From Cellulomonas sp. NS3 (GTDB lineage: Bacteria > Actinomycetota > Actinomycetes > Actinomycetales > Cellulomonadaceae), in assembly GCF_024757985.1 (NCBI RefSeq), contig NZ_CP103289.1, positions 806,001-870,000 of the forward strand: a stretch of 64,000 nt of DNA, read 5' to 3'. The notes under the pieces are model-generated. The model saw nothing but the letters and a program-made list of their open reading frames with translations. It ran no database searches and had not been told where the DNA came from. Positions 16,968 through 25,012 of this stretch are shown here, piece by piece. Numbering within the stretch: position 1 is the first letter of the stretch; the number at the start of each line of letters is the position of its first letter. A program made the translations under genes and the position numbers.

Positions 16968-17606
16968 TCAGCTCGTGCGATCGGCCGCATCGGCGTCGTC
17001 GCGTGTCCGGTCACCGCGCCCCGGGCGAGCAGCGCGGGCCGATGCAGCCAGGCGGTCCAGGCGGGCCTCGGTGAGCTCGAGCCACGTGATGAGCACGGAG
17101 GCCAGGAGCCGGCCCCGTTCTGAGGCCAGGAGATACACCTCCTCGGCCCAGGCGGTCTCGTCCGCACCCGCGTCCTCGGCGAGGATCGTGGGGTCGTAGG
17201 GCGACGGGTGCTGGTGCTGGGCCCGCCGGTAGCTCAGCTCGGTGCGGACCAGGCGGAGCAGCGCCTCCGGTCCCAGGTGCTGGGTGAAGAACATGCGCAC
17301 CTGGAACTCCGGGTCCATCGGGCGCGGGACCGGCTCGTACTCCGATGTCGCCCACTCATGGAAGGTGTCGCGGCCGGCGTCGGTGATGCTGTACAGCCTC
17401 CCGTCGGGACCCGAGGAGCGCGGGTCCGTGACGCTCTCGGCCCACCCTCGCTCCTCGAGTCGTGCGAGCTGGCGGTAGATCTGGGAGGGGACGGCGGTGT
17501 AGCCGATGGTTCGCCCATAGGTACCGAGCCACTTGCGGACGTCGTACCCGGTGCGCGGTCGCGCGCGCAGCAGCCCCAGGACGATGACGTCGAGTCGGTT
17601 GATCAT
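16968..17606 (-). CDS. PadR-family transcription regulator
   Basis: A 212-residue regulator. The N-terminal winged helix reads VIVLGLLRARPRTGYDVRKW, then VPSQIYRQLARLEERGWAES. The Vir_C-type helical C-terminal domain includes FFTQHLGPEALLRLVRTELS. PadR proteins usually repress neighbouring catabolic or transport genes and are released by a small ligand. It stands between the GPH symporter (75 bp upstream) and the DUF202/sulfatase genes, all reading left, so it may control the whole locus, possibly through the inverted repeat at 19282-19317. Confidence 0.85.
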   Translation of the reverse strand: MINRLDVIVLGLLRARPRTGYDVRKWLGTYGRTIGYTAVPSQIYRQLARLEERGWAESVTDPRSSGPDGRLYSITDAGRDTFHEWATSEYEPVPRPMDPEFQVRMFFTQHLGPEALLRLVRTELSYRRAQHQHPSPYDPTILAEDAGADETAWAEEVYLLASERGRLLASVLITWLELTEARLDRLAASARAARPGRGDRTRDDADAADRTS

Positions 17607-17680
17607 GCGAGGTCCCTCCGGTGGGTCATTCCGACAGCATGTCGCGTGGTGCAGAGCGCCGCGCGAAGGCGAAGGCAGGA

Positions 17681-19141
17681 TCAGACGGGCACGATCGGCT
17701 CGGTCTTCGCCTCGGCCTCCAGCGCGACGGCCTTGCGCGCCTCGGTCTCGTCGCGGATCTGACGGAACTTGTCGTCCGTGAGCGGGTAGCGGATGAAGAC
17801 GAGCATCGCGATGACGGCAGCGCCCGCGGGGATCAGGCCCATGACGACCTTGATCGCGATGATCGCGCTGGCCGGCTGGACCGGGTTCGGGTCGGCTGCG
17901 GTGGCGGCGAGGTAGCCGCCGGCGGCCAGCGCCCACGCGCCCAGGGCGCCGCCGATGGACTGGCACAGCTTGCGCGAGAAGGCGAAGATCGCGTACGTCG
18001 AGCCCTCGCTGCGCTTGCCCGTCTTCCACTCGCCGTACTCCACCGTGTCGGCCTCCAGGCCGAACATGACGGTGTTGATCAGGCTCGCGCCGACACCCTT
18101 GATCGCCAGAGTGAGGAGCACCAGCCACAGCATGTCGGCGGGCGCGAAGAACAGCCCTACACCGCCGACGACGGTAAACATCCCGCAGTACTGGTAGACC
18201 GTCTTCTTGCCGAGCTTGCGGATGATCGCCGGGATGAACGGCGTAATCAGCAGGGAGATCCCCGAGTTGACCAGGACGATCAGGCCGACCAGAGCGATGT
18301 TGTCGAGCACGTACGCGGCGTAGAAGGCGGTGGCGCCGCTGACCGCGAACAGACCGGTCATGTAGAACAGGCTCGACCCGCACAGGTAGGCCAGCGGCTT
18401 GTTGACCTTGAGGGTGTCGAAGGTCTCGCGGATGCTGATGCTCGGCTGGAGCCGGACCACCTGCTCGCGGCACGCCCACGCGGTAAACCAGAAGGCCGCG
18501 GTCCCGATCACGACGAACGCCAACGTCACCTGGGTGAACATCGTCTGCACATCGGCCTGGTAGGCCAGCAGTTGCTCCGCGGTCTCGACCGCGGCCTTCT
18601 GCGCCTTCAGCCGGTTGATCAGCGTACCCACGACGTACGTCAGGATGATCCCGCCGATCGCGGCACCGAACGCCCGTGAAGCGACCAGCTTGGCTCGACC
18701 GTTCACCGACTGGGTCACCGCCGAGGCCAGCGAGCCGTAGGCGATGTTGACCAGCGAGTAGACGAAACCCAGTGCGGCGTACGTGATGTACGCGTACAGC
18801 AGCTTGGTGTCGGGTTCGAGACCCGGCGGCACGTAGAAGGTGATGACGCTCAGCGTCATCAAGGGCAGTGCACCGAACATGATGTACGGCCGGAACTTGC
18901 CCCAGCGGGTCATCGTGCGGTCCACCGCGCGTCCAGCGATCAGGTCCGCGAACCCGTCCCACAACCGGACGATGAGGAACATCGTCCCGACTGCGGCGGC
19001 AGGGATGCCGGCCACGTCCGTGTAGTAGTACAGCAGGAACGTCGCAGCCAGGGAGAAGGCCAGGTTGAAGCCGAAGTCACCGGCTCCGTACCCCAGAACC
19101 GTCTTGAACGACGGGTTCTCCAAGCTCTTCAGACTTGCCAT
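17681..19141 (-). CDS. GPH-family sugar:cation symporter
   Basis: A 486-residue transporter with about twelve membrane helices, belonging to the glycoside-pentoside-hexuronide family (MelB/XynP-like). Family features are GYGAGDFGFNLAFSLAATFL, the VRLWDGFADLIAGRAVDRT motif, and RWGKFRPYIMFGALPL. ATG at 19141 follows a GAGG RBS; the longer frame upstream is unlikely. It probably imports the (possibly sulfated) glycoside handled by the sulfatase and GH3 genes downstream, using a cation gradient. Confidence 0.87.
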   Translation of the reverse strand: MASLKSLENPSFKTVLGYGAGDFGFNLAFSLAATFLLYYYTDVAGIPAAAVGTMFLIVRLWDGFADLIAGRAVDRTMTRWGKFRPYIMFGALPLMTLSVITFYVPPGLEPDTKLLYAYITYAALGFVYSLVNIAYGSLASAVTQSVNGRAKLVASRAFGAAIGGIILTYVVGTLINRLKAQKAAVETAEQLLAYQADVQTMFTQVTLAFVVIGTAAFWFTAWACREQVVRLQPSISIRETFDTLKVNKPLAYLCGSSLFYMTGLFAVSGATAFYAAYVLDNIALVGLIVLVNSGISLLITPFIPAIIRKLGKKTVYQYCGMFTVVGGVGLFFAPADMLWLVLLTLAIKGVGASLINTVMFGLEADTVEYGEWKTGKRSEGSTYAIFAFSRKLCQSIGGALGAWALAAGGYLAATAADPNPVQPASAIIAIKVVMGLIPAGAAVIAMLVFIRYPLTDDKFRQIRDETEARKAVALEAEAKTEPIVPV

Positions 19142-19281
19142 AGGAAGGCTCCTCGGTGCTTCGTGCGAAGCGCGGCACGGCAACAGCGGCGCGCGGAGGG
19201 GGAGAGCGGAGGTGGGGGTGGATGGCCCGACGTAGCCCATCAGTGGACTAGATGCTCAGGACCATAGGCCCGGTTTGGTCG

Positions 19282-19317
19282 AGTTCACAAGAGGGCAATC
19301 AGTTCCACTTGTGAACT
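19282..19317. promoter_or_regulatory. Inverted repeat, candidate operator
   Basis: AGTTCACAAG (19282-19291) and its exact reverse complement CTTGTGAACT (19308-19317) are separated by 16 bp, about 140 bp upstream of the symporter start. A related half-site GTGAAC recurs near 19365. PadR is the only regulator in the segment, which makes it the natural candidate, but no binding evidence exists. Confidence 0.55.
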
Positions 19318-19505
19318 AGCACAAGCGATGCAGGTCAGCACGTCGTGTCACACCGAACTACAACTGTGAACTTCTAATCCGGATCCTCGACCGACGGTCC
19401 CCGTCGCAAGCGCGGTGCCGCATCGTGGGTGAGCACCAAGGCATGCATCCGGCGGGGCCGAGGGCGGACGGCATAGCCCTGCGTCATCGTTTGGAGCCGC
19501 TCGAC

Positions 19506-19524
19506 GGGGGGGGGGGGGGGGGGG
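19506..19524 (+). repeat. G homopolymer, 19 residues
   Basis: An uninterrupted run of 19 G residues, 21 bp before palindrome copy 4 and not inside any convincing gene. It is either a hypervariable slippage tract or an assembly artefact. Confidence 0.9.
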
Positions 19525-19544
19525 CACTTCCCACGCCGACCGGG

Positions 19545-19577
19545 GTGTACTCAAAACGATCGTTTGAGTACATGCAC
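19545..19577 (+). repeat. Cassette-boundary palindrome, copy 4
   Basis: Core AT. One extra A in the left arm (TCAAAACGAT) makes this copy 33 bp; tail CATGCAC. Confidence 0.87.
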
Positions 19578-20052
19578 CCACGGGGGGTCTCGCTCCCGAA
19601 CACCCTCGAGCCGGCCCGTGAGGCCGCGCACACCGCCCTGATCTTCGACCACGGCGGTCCGGCGCATGAACGGTAGGTCAGATCACGGACGGCGCACCCC
19701 GCGGTGAGCCCATGCAGGGGGAGGGGATAGGTGAGCACGATGGCCGACAGTGATGGGTCGAGGAGCTCCTCGACGAGAGCGCGCGGGCCGCGGTGATGGT
19801 GGCCAGCCAGGTAGGCGTGCCCGCAGGAGACGCGGAAGGGCCCAAGCCCCATGTGGACACGGAGTGCTTCGGCGCCACGGCGTCGAGGCCCATCAGCCAG
19901 CAACGTCATACCTCGAAGCCGGTGTCCTCCGCGTCCGGGCGGTGGTGGTGGCCGGCGAGGCCCGCACGTTGTTGACGGCGCGGCATATTCGTGGTGACGT
20001 TATGAAGCGTATGCAACCAGCCTTGTGTCTTCCACGCTTGGAGTTCTGCCGG
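19578..20052. other. Region without a convincing gene
   Basis: Open frames exist on both strands, but none shows a recognisable family or a good start. A reverse-strand frame near 19600-19909 (with LVEELLDPSLSAIVLTYP) is the most protein-like and might be a degraded small gene. The promoter of the rightward OYE/MarR pair must lie in the last part. Confidence 0.4.
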
Positions 20053-21120
20053 ATGACTGTCCTGATGAAGCCGCTCACCCTGGGCGCGCTAGCGCTGCCC
20101 AACCGCGTGATCATGGCGCCGTTGACCCGTCGGCGGGCCGGGGAAGGACGCGTGCCGACCGAGCTGATGGCGGGTTACTACGCCCAGCGAGCCGGGGCTG
20201 GCCTCATCATCAGCGAAGCGACGTCGGTCAGCCCCCAGGGTGTGGGTTACCCGGGCACCCCCGGCATCTGGTCGTCTGAGCAGACCGAGGGGTGGCAGCG
20301 GGTGACCCGCGCCGTGCACGAGCGTGGCGGGCGCATGATGCTGCAGCTGTGGCACGTCGGGCGCATCTCCGACCCGGAGCTGCTGGGCGGTGAGTTGCCG
20401 GTCGCGCCTAGTGCCGTCACTCCCGCCGGCCGGGTGAGTGTGCTGCGTCCCAAGCGCGCCTACACGCGGCCGCGGGCGCTGGAGACCGACGAGGTCGCCG
20501 GCATCGTCGAAGACTTCCGGCGCGGCGCGCTCAACGCCAAGACGGCCGGTTTCGACGGCGTGGAGCTGCACGCGGCCAACGGTTACCTCATCGACCAGTT
20601 CCTGCAGGACAGCACCAACCACCGCACCGACCACTACGGCGGCAGCGTCGAGAACCGGGCCCGCTTCCTGCTGGAGATCACCGATGCGGTCGCCGGTGTG
20701 TGGGGCGTGGACCGGGTGGGTGTGCACCTGCGCCCACGCGGGGAGGAGCACGACATGGGCGACAGCGATCCGCGCGAGCTGTTCGGCTACGTGGCCGAGC
20801 AGCTAGGCGCCCGCGGAGTGGCGTTCTTGTTCGTCCGCGAGATCGAAGCCGCAGACAGCCAGCTGGCGCACATGCGGAAGCGCTTCGGCGGTCCGGTCAT
20901 CGCCAACGAGGAGATGGACCACGCCGGCGGTGCCCGGTTGATCGAAGCGGGTGTCGCCGATGCGGTGGCCTTCGGGCGCGACTACATCGCCACCCCCGAC
21001 CTGGCCGAGCGCATCGCGGCCGGTCAGCCGTGGAACGAGCAGAACCTCCGCACCTTCTACCCCCAGCCCGGGGTGGACCTCGCCGTCGGCTACACCGACT
21101 ACCCGTCCCTGGCCCACTGA
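20053..21120 (+). CDS. Old Yellow Enzyme family NADH:flavin oxidoreductase (NemA-like)
   Basis: A 355-residue FMN-dependent ene-reductase with a TIM-barrel fold. Signatures are [15 protein letters not shown] at the N-terminus, [10 protein letters not shown], the substrate-anion-binding segment [17 protein letters not shown], and [14 protein letters not shown]. The C-terminal [18 protein letters not shown] is the phosphate-binding part. Such enzymes reduce activated alkenes, nitro compounds or quinones with NAD(P)H in the cytoplasm. ATG at 20053 gives a standard N-terminus. The MarR gene 22 bp downstream is probably co-transcribed and senses electrophiles, as in nemR/nemA-type systems. Confidence 0.9.
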   Translation: MTVLMKPLTLGALALPNRVIMAPLTRRRAGEGRVPTELMAGYYAQRAGAGLIISEATSVSPQGVGYPGTPGIWSSEQTEGWQRVTRAVHERGGRMMLQLWHVGRISDPELLGGELPVAPSAVTPAGRVSVLRPKRAYTRPRALETDEVAGIVEDFRRGALNAKTAGFDGVELHAANGYLIDQFLQDSTNHRTDHYGGSVENRARFLLEITDAVAGVWGVDRVGVHLRPRGEEHDMGDSDPRELFGYVAEQLGARGVAFLFVREIEAADSQLAHMRKRFGGPVIANEEMDHAGGARLIEAGVADAVAFGRDYIATPDLAERIAAGQPWNEQNLRTFYPQPGVDLAVGYTDYPSLAH

Positions 21121-21142
21121 CCGCGGCAGGTACGGTCGGCTC

Positions 21143-21592
21143 ATGGCCTTCTCCGACGACGACACTGAGGTCCGGGCCCAGGGCTGGCGCACGCTGGCGC
21201 TCTTCCACGACCTGATCGCCACCGAGCTGGAAGCCGCGCTGCAGCAGTCGGTGCAGCTGTCGGTGGTGGAGTACACCTTGCTGGACGTGCTCAGTCGGCA
21301 GGTCGGTGAGCATCACCTGCGCATGGCCCAGGTCGCTCGCGCCACGGCCCTGTCCCGCAGTGCTACGACCCGCCTGGTGACCCGCCTGGAAGAACGCGAC
21401 CTGATCACCCGGTTCCTGTGTGTCGATGACCGTCGGGGCATCTACACCGAGCTGACCCCCGCCGGTCACGCCCTCCTGGAGCAGGCACGACCTAGCCACG
21501 ACAAGGCCCTGCAGCATGCACTGGAGCAGGCCGAAGGCGTCCCAGAGCTCGCGACTCTCGTGCGTGTCGTCGTGCCCGACTCCCAAGCCTGA
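21143..21592 (+). CDS. MarR-family regulator
   Basis: A 149-residue winged-helix MarR protein. The recognition region reads LRMAQVARATALSRSATTRL followed by VTRLEERDLITRFLCVDDRR and the wing GIYTELTPAGHALLEQARP. It follows the Old Yellow Enzyme gene by 22 bp in the same direction and probably regulates that operon in response to a small electrophile or phenolic compound. Length and domain layout are typical. The operator has not been located. Confidence 0.86.
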   Translation: MAFSDDDTEVRAQGWRTLALFHDLIATELEAALQQSVQLSVVEYTLLDVLSRQVGEHHLRMAQVARATALSRSATTRLVTRLEERDLITRFLCVDDRRGIYTELTPAGHALLEQARPSHDKALQHALEQAEGVPELATLVRVVVPDSQA

Positions 21593-21646
21593 CTGCTCGG
21601 CCATCGAAATGACCGCGACGTCGCTGGTCCACCAGCGACCCGGGCA

Positions 21647-21682
21647 GTACATGCACGCAAACGATCGTTCGAGTACATGTAC
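21647..21682. repeat. Cassette-boundary palindrome, copy 5 (symmetric form)
   Basis: Core AT. Unlike most copies it carries the long arm on both sides (GTACATGCAC at left, CATGTAC at right), giving a 36-bp near-perfect palindrome. This is the product expected from recombination between oppositely oriented AT sites. Confidence 0.88.
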
Positions 21683-21761
21683 GTGCGTTGTGCTCGCGGC
21701 TCCGTGAGGAGTCGTTCGCCGCGGGAGGCCGGCGACTCGTGCACCCGTACAGTGCGCCGGG

Positions 21762-22331
21762 TCACACCACGGGGAGGAAGTGCTCGTCGAGGACCCAGGC
21801 GTCGATGAAGTCGGCTGAGACGACGTGCGTGTACCAGTACAGCCCGGGGTCAACTTCGTAGGGCTTCTCGAGGACGAGGCCTGGGTGCCCGGCGACGTAG
21901 GCGCGCGACGTGGCCAGCCCCCTGGCCCGGTCAGAGGGTGCGTTGGGAGGGAAGATAAGTCCTCCGAGGTCGACGAGCGCATTGTCTGCACGCCGGGCGA
22001 GCTCGGCGCACAGCCGCATCATGGTCCGCCCGGCCGTGACGTCACGGGTGTACGCGATCAGCACCACAGATGTCTCTGGCGCATAGCCGGCGACCGCGGC
22101 GAAGTTGTCGACTGACCCCGTCATCTCGGTGTGCTTAGGGGGCTCGAGGATGACATCGAGGTCGTGCTGCGAATCGAGCACAACACGAGCCACACCTTGC
22201 CCCTCGGAGGTGGATGCGTGCACCGGCTCCGCTGAGCGGCTCAGATACCTGCACGCTGTTGCCACCAGGTCCCACAGCTCATCGCGCGACATCGCACGCC
22301 GCAGCTCAACCGACGCGTCCGGACCACTCAT
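21762..22331 (-). CDS. Cassette hypothetical protein (189 aa)
   Basis: A 189-residue soluble protein, mixed alpha/beta, with SVVLIAYTRDVTAGRTMMRL, a Gly/Pro segment LVDLGGLIFPPNAPSD, and an aromatic-rich end (DPGLYWYTHVVSADFIDAWV). ATG at 22331 is the first start after palindrome copy 6. The single-gene segment, the size and the absence of a signal peptide resemble immunity-type genes, but I do not recognise the family and do not assign a function. Confidence 0.68.
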   Translation of the reverse strand: MSGPDASVELRRAMSRDELWDLVATACRYLSRSAEPVHASTSEGQGVARVVLDSQHDLDVILEPPKHTEMTGSVDNFAAVAGYAPETSVVLIAYTRDVTAGRTMMRLCAELARRADNALVDLGGLIFPPNAPSDRARGLATSRAYVAGHPGLVLEKPYEVDPGLYWYTHVVSADFIDAWVLDEHFLPVV

Positions 22332-22409
22332 TGGCGCAGCCTACGCACGACCTAGGCGACGCTTCTGGGTGCTGCAGCCTCCGACAGGCGTCAACCATGC
22401 CTCGCCACG

Positions 22410-22441
22410 GCGCACCTAAACGATCGTTTGCGTGCATGTAC
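22410..22441 (+). repeat. Cassette-boundary palindrome, copy 6
   Basis: Core AT; right arm CGTTTGCGTGCATGTAC. Confidence 0.88.
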
Positions 22442-22467
22442 TGCCGCCTCCGACGCGTGCTCTCGAC

Positions 22468-22716
22468 TCAGGCTGGCCAGATCGTACGACCGTTGACCTT
22501 CAGGTCAGAGGCGGCTACGACACCGCCATCCACCGCCATCCACAACACTTCCCCGACGTGGCCCGGCGACAGTGCCAGCTCGATGAGCACATCTGGGCCG
22601 GCCGCGACCTCGACGGTCAATGAATCAGTCGGCTCCAGCGACGGGCTGTCGCCATACGGCTCGACGTTCACGACTCGGGCTTGTCGGTCGTCATTCGTCA
22701 CGCGCACTCTCAGCAC
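22468..22716 (-). CDS. Cassette small beta-rich protein (82 aa)
   Basis: An 82-residue protein alternating polar and hydrophobic residues (LRVRVTNDDRQARVVNVEPY, then DSLTVEVAAGPDVLIELALS), as in a small beta-sandwich. No signal peptide or membrane segment is seen. It is the only gene in a 359-bp segment between copies 6 and 7 and reads left. The family is not recognised. Confidence 0.6.
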   Translation of the reverse strand: MLRVRVTNDDRQARVVNVEPYGDSPSLEPTDSLTVEVAAGPDVLIELALSPGHVGEVLWMAVDGGVVAASDLKVNGRTIWPA

Positions 22717-22800
22717 ACCTGGAGCGTCGCAGACCGGTGCCCGTGAGGGCGGCGACCCGCTCAGGCGCCACTCGAGTTGACAGGCTCATGCCCTCAGCGG

Positions 22801-22832
22801 GTGCACTTATACGAAGGTTTGAGTACATGCAC
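22801..22832 (+). repeat. Cassette-boundary palindrome, copy 7
   Basis: Core AA followed by GG; left arm has CTTATACG; tail CATGCAC. Confidence 0.86.
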
Positions 22833-22887
22833 GCAGGCTCGGCGCCGGTGACGTTCGCTGATCAGACCCGTTCCGAACGGGCCGGCG

Positions 22888-23196
22888 TCACTCGTAGACG
22901 AGGGCTGCCGAGAAGATCGCGGCCACCATGGACCAGGTGGGCTGCGCCGGCACGGGGCCCTCCATCACGTTTCGGAAGAAGCCGTCCATGCCTCTCGTCC
23001 ACGCGCCAGCGGCGCTGACGTAGTCGTCGGTCCGGAGGTGCTCGAACCGATGACGAGACCGCCGCACGTCGATAGCCATCTGCTCTAGATGGCGGACGAG
23101 GTCTTCTCGGGTCTCGATGGTGTTCAGTCGCGCGTCCGGCCAGTCCATAGCGTCATCTTCGCTCGCTGCGAGTCCGCCAGATCCCGCCTCGGTCAT
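22888..23196 (-). CDS. DUF7660-like small protein
   Basis: A 102-residue acidic protein. The segment from about residue 28, RDDLVRH-like (ETREDLVRHLEQMAIDVRRS), and the C-terminal DYVSAAGAWTRGMDGFFRN with PAQPTWSMVAAIFSAALVYE match the pattern of DUF7660 proteins, which usually end in a YE dipeptide. That family is found scattered in bacteria near toxin-immunity loci, but its activity is unknown. Single gene of its segment, reading left. The assignment is from memory of the motif and should be confirmed by a profile search. Confidence 0.62.
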   Translation of the reverse strand: MTEAGSGGLAASEDDAMDWPDARLNTIETREDLVRHLEQMAIDVRRSRHRFEHLRTDDYVSAAGAWTRGMDGFFRNVMEGPVPAQPTWSMVAAIFSAALVYE

Positions 23197-23245
23197 CTCG
23201 TGACGCGGTGTCTTGTGACGTACGCCGCTTCGTCGGACGCGCGCC

Positions 23246-23277
23246 CTGTACCTAAACGATCGCTCAAGTGCATGTAC
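23246..23277 (+). repeat. Cassette-boundary palindrome, copy 8
   Basis: Core AT; right arm diverged to CGCTCAAGTGCATGTAC. Confidence 0.85.
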
Positions 23278-23294
23278 GCGGCCTGAGCCGGTGG

Positions 23295-23903
23295 TCAGAC
23301 GTCCGCAAGCCCGTCAAGGTGGTTGGCGACGTCGGTGTGTCCGTGGAGCAGGGCGAGCTCCGCTGGCGTGCTGCCGTCCGTGCGGACTGTTGGATCGGCG
23401 CCTGCGGCGAGGAGCGCGCGCACGCATGCGAGAGACCCTGCTTCGGCTGCCGCGACGAGCGGCTCGTCCTCGTGCGGGTCCGCTCCGGCGGCGAGTAGCA
23501 GCTCCAGCACGGGCAGGTTGCCGTTGTCGGCCGCGCGGGACAGCGGGGTCCACCCGAGGCGGTGGCTCTGGGCACGGACGTTCGCACCGGCATTCAGCAG
23601 CGCGGCGACGCTGCGCGCGTCGCCGGGGCCGGCGGCGTTCAGGAGCACGGTGAAGCCGTCGAGCGTCGCCGCCTGGGGGTCTGCCCCCGCCGCCAGCAGC
23701 ACCTCGACGACCTCGGGGTGCCGCCGGGAGGCTGCGGCGTGCAGCGCACTCCAGCCCTCCTCGTCGGTCTCGGCGACGTCGGCGCCCTGCGACAGCAGCG
23801 AGCGGACGAGTTCTACGTCGCCCGTCGCTGCGGCGTGCACCAACGGCGGCAGGCCCGCGAGGAACTCCTGCTCGTCCTGGTCCACCTGCTGCTCGAGAGA
23901 CAC
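23295..23903 (-). CDS. Ankyrin-repeat protein
   Basis: A 202-residue protein made of about five to six ankyrin repeats, e.g. PPLVHAAATGDVELVRSLLS, GWSALHAAASRRHPEVVEVL, GWTPLSRAADNGNLPVLELL and STPAELALLHGHTDVANHLD. It begins at GTG 23903 after an acidic leader (SLEQQVDQDEQEF). It has no signal peptide, so it should bind a partner protein in the cytoplasm. Ankyrin proteins of this size are a known immunity-protein class in polymorphic toxin systems, but here no toxin is adjacent. Sole gene of its segment. Confidence 0.85.
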   Translation of the reverse strand: MSLEQQVDQDEQEFLAGLPPLVHAAATGDVELVRSLLSQGADVAETDEEGWSALHAAASRRHPEVVEVLLAAGADPQAATLDGFTVLLNAAGPGDARSVAALLNAGANVRAQSHRLGWTPLSRAADNGNLPVLELLLAAGADPHEDEPLVAAAEAGSLACVRALLAAGADPTVRTDGSTPAELALLHGHTDVANHLDGLADV

Positions 23904-23995
23904 ACCGCCATCGTGACACCGCCGGGGTCGGGCACGGCGGGTGCTGCGCCTCTGGCAGTAAAGCGACTTGTGCAGTTCCCGCACCCGCAGGGTCG

Positions 23996-24027
23996 GCGTA
24001 CCTAAACGAACGTTTGAGTGCATGTAC
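23996..24027 (+). repeat. Cassette-boundary palindrome, copy 9
   Basis: Core AA; otherwise consensus from GTAC onward. Confidence 0.88.
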
Positions 24028-24047
24028 TTGGCGCCTCGTGGCTGAGG

Positions 24048-24725
24048 TCAGGGTCGCGGCACGTGGCGCCATCCTCGACGGGTGGGCGCGGTCGAGGTCA
24101 GGCCGGCGTAGTCGAGGAGGTGCTTCGGGTCGGTGTCGACCGCAAGCCATGTCGTCACGGGCTCCGCGACGCTGGTCGGTGCCCAGGCGATCGCGATATG
24201 CGTGGTCATCACTTCGCGGGCCTGCAGCGGAGGGTAAGACCAGATCAGCCCGTCGGGGCCGTCGGTCACGGTCTCGTCACTGAGCCTGCCCCGCCAGGAG
24301 GCCGGGGCGTCCTGCGACTCCACGAGGGCGGGGAGGAGCAGGTCGTCGGGCCCTCCGATGTGCAAAGTCCACTCGGGGGACTCCACCTCGACCGCGGCCA
24401 GGTCCTCTCCCCAGTTCGTGCCCGCGGTGTACCCGGGCGGCGTGCGTCCGCACACGGTGACCGATGAGGTCTCGCGTTCGGTCAGCACCGACCACGCCAC
24501 ACCCCAGCACGCCTCCGCGGTGAACACGCCGAACGTGTTCCACACCTCGTCGTACTGGACGACGAGGCACCGCACCTCCAGGCGCGAGCCCGTCCACCAC
24601 CGCACGACCTCGGCACCCGACGGGAGCACGACCGTCTCGGTGTGCACAGCCTCAGCGCCGGTGTCCACGGTAAGCGACACCCGGACGGGTCCCAGCGGCG
24701 TCGGCACCTCGCGCTCGCACAGCAT
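24048..24725 (-). CDS. Cassette hypothetical protein (225 aa)
   Basis: A 225-residue soluble protein, Trp- and Val-rich, with VEVESPEWTLHIGGPDDLLL and GLIWSYPPLQAREVMTTHIA as memorable segments. The pattern suggests a large beta sheet. ATG at 24725 lies 21 bp inside the segment boundary (copy 10). No signal peptide, membrane helix or known catalytic motif is visible. It is the only gene of its segment and has no match I can recall. Confidence 0.65.
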   Translation of the reverse strand: MLCEREVPTPLGPVRVSLTVDTGAEAVHTETVVLPSGAEVVRWWTGSRLEVRCLVVQYDEVWNTFGVFTAEACWGVAWSVLTERETSSVTVCGRTPPGYTAGTNWGEDLAAVEVESPEWTLHIGGPDDLLLPALVESQDAPASWRGRLSDETVTDGPDGLIWSYPPLQAREVMTTHIAIAWAPTSVAEPVTTWLAVDTDPKHLLDYAGLTSTAPTRRGWRHVPRP

Positions 24726-24745
24726 GCCGACAGCCTCGCACCCAG

Positions 24746-24777
24746 GCGTACTCAAACGATCGTTTGAGTACATGTAC
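24746..24777 (+). repeat. Cassette-boundary palindrome, copy 10
   Basis: Core AT; GTACTCAAACG and CGTTTGAGTAC arms are a perfect inverted repeat, with full CATGTAC tail. Confidence 0.9.
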
Positions 24778-25012
24778 TCCTGTGGACGAGCGCGATGGGC
24801 CCTAGAGGCCGCGCTGGCCTGGTGCAGGGGACGCGCCCTACGGGCGGGAGCGGTCGGTGGGTGAGCCAGGCCGCGCGTGCGGCTCGGCGGTTCAGCCGCT
24901 CGAGCGCGGTCTTCGACCGCCGCGGTGACTCGACGCCCAGGTCTCGGCACCTCGCGCGCCGCCTCTCCGCGGGCGGCTTGGCCGATCGGCGAACCTGGGT
25001 AGGTTTCGGTCC

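Larger units (their letters stand above)
19142..19544. promoter_or_regulatory. Gene-free promoter region of the symporter locus
   Basis: No gene is seen in these 400 bp. They contain the inverted repeat at 19282-19317, a further CTGTGAACTTC half-site near 19363, an unusually AT-rich stretch for this genome, and the G19 run at 19506-19524, before palindrome copy 4. The promoter of the leftward glycoside operon should lie here. Confidence 0.5.

Noticed and set aside
11200-18600. Very long frames antisense to the GH3, sulfatase and symporter genes
   Set aside because: They are shadows produced by high GC content; they show no family motifs, while the opposite strand encodes clear enzymes.
24778-25012. 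Reverse-strand frame with TALERLNRRAARAAWLTH
   Set aside because: No start, no recognised family, and it runs into palindrome copy 10; insufficient evidence for a gene.
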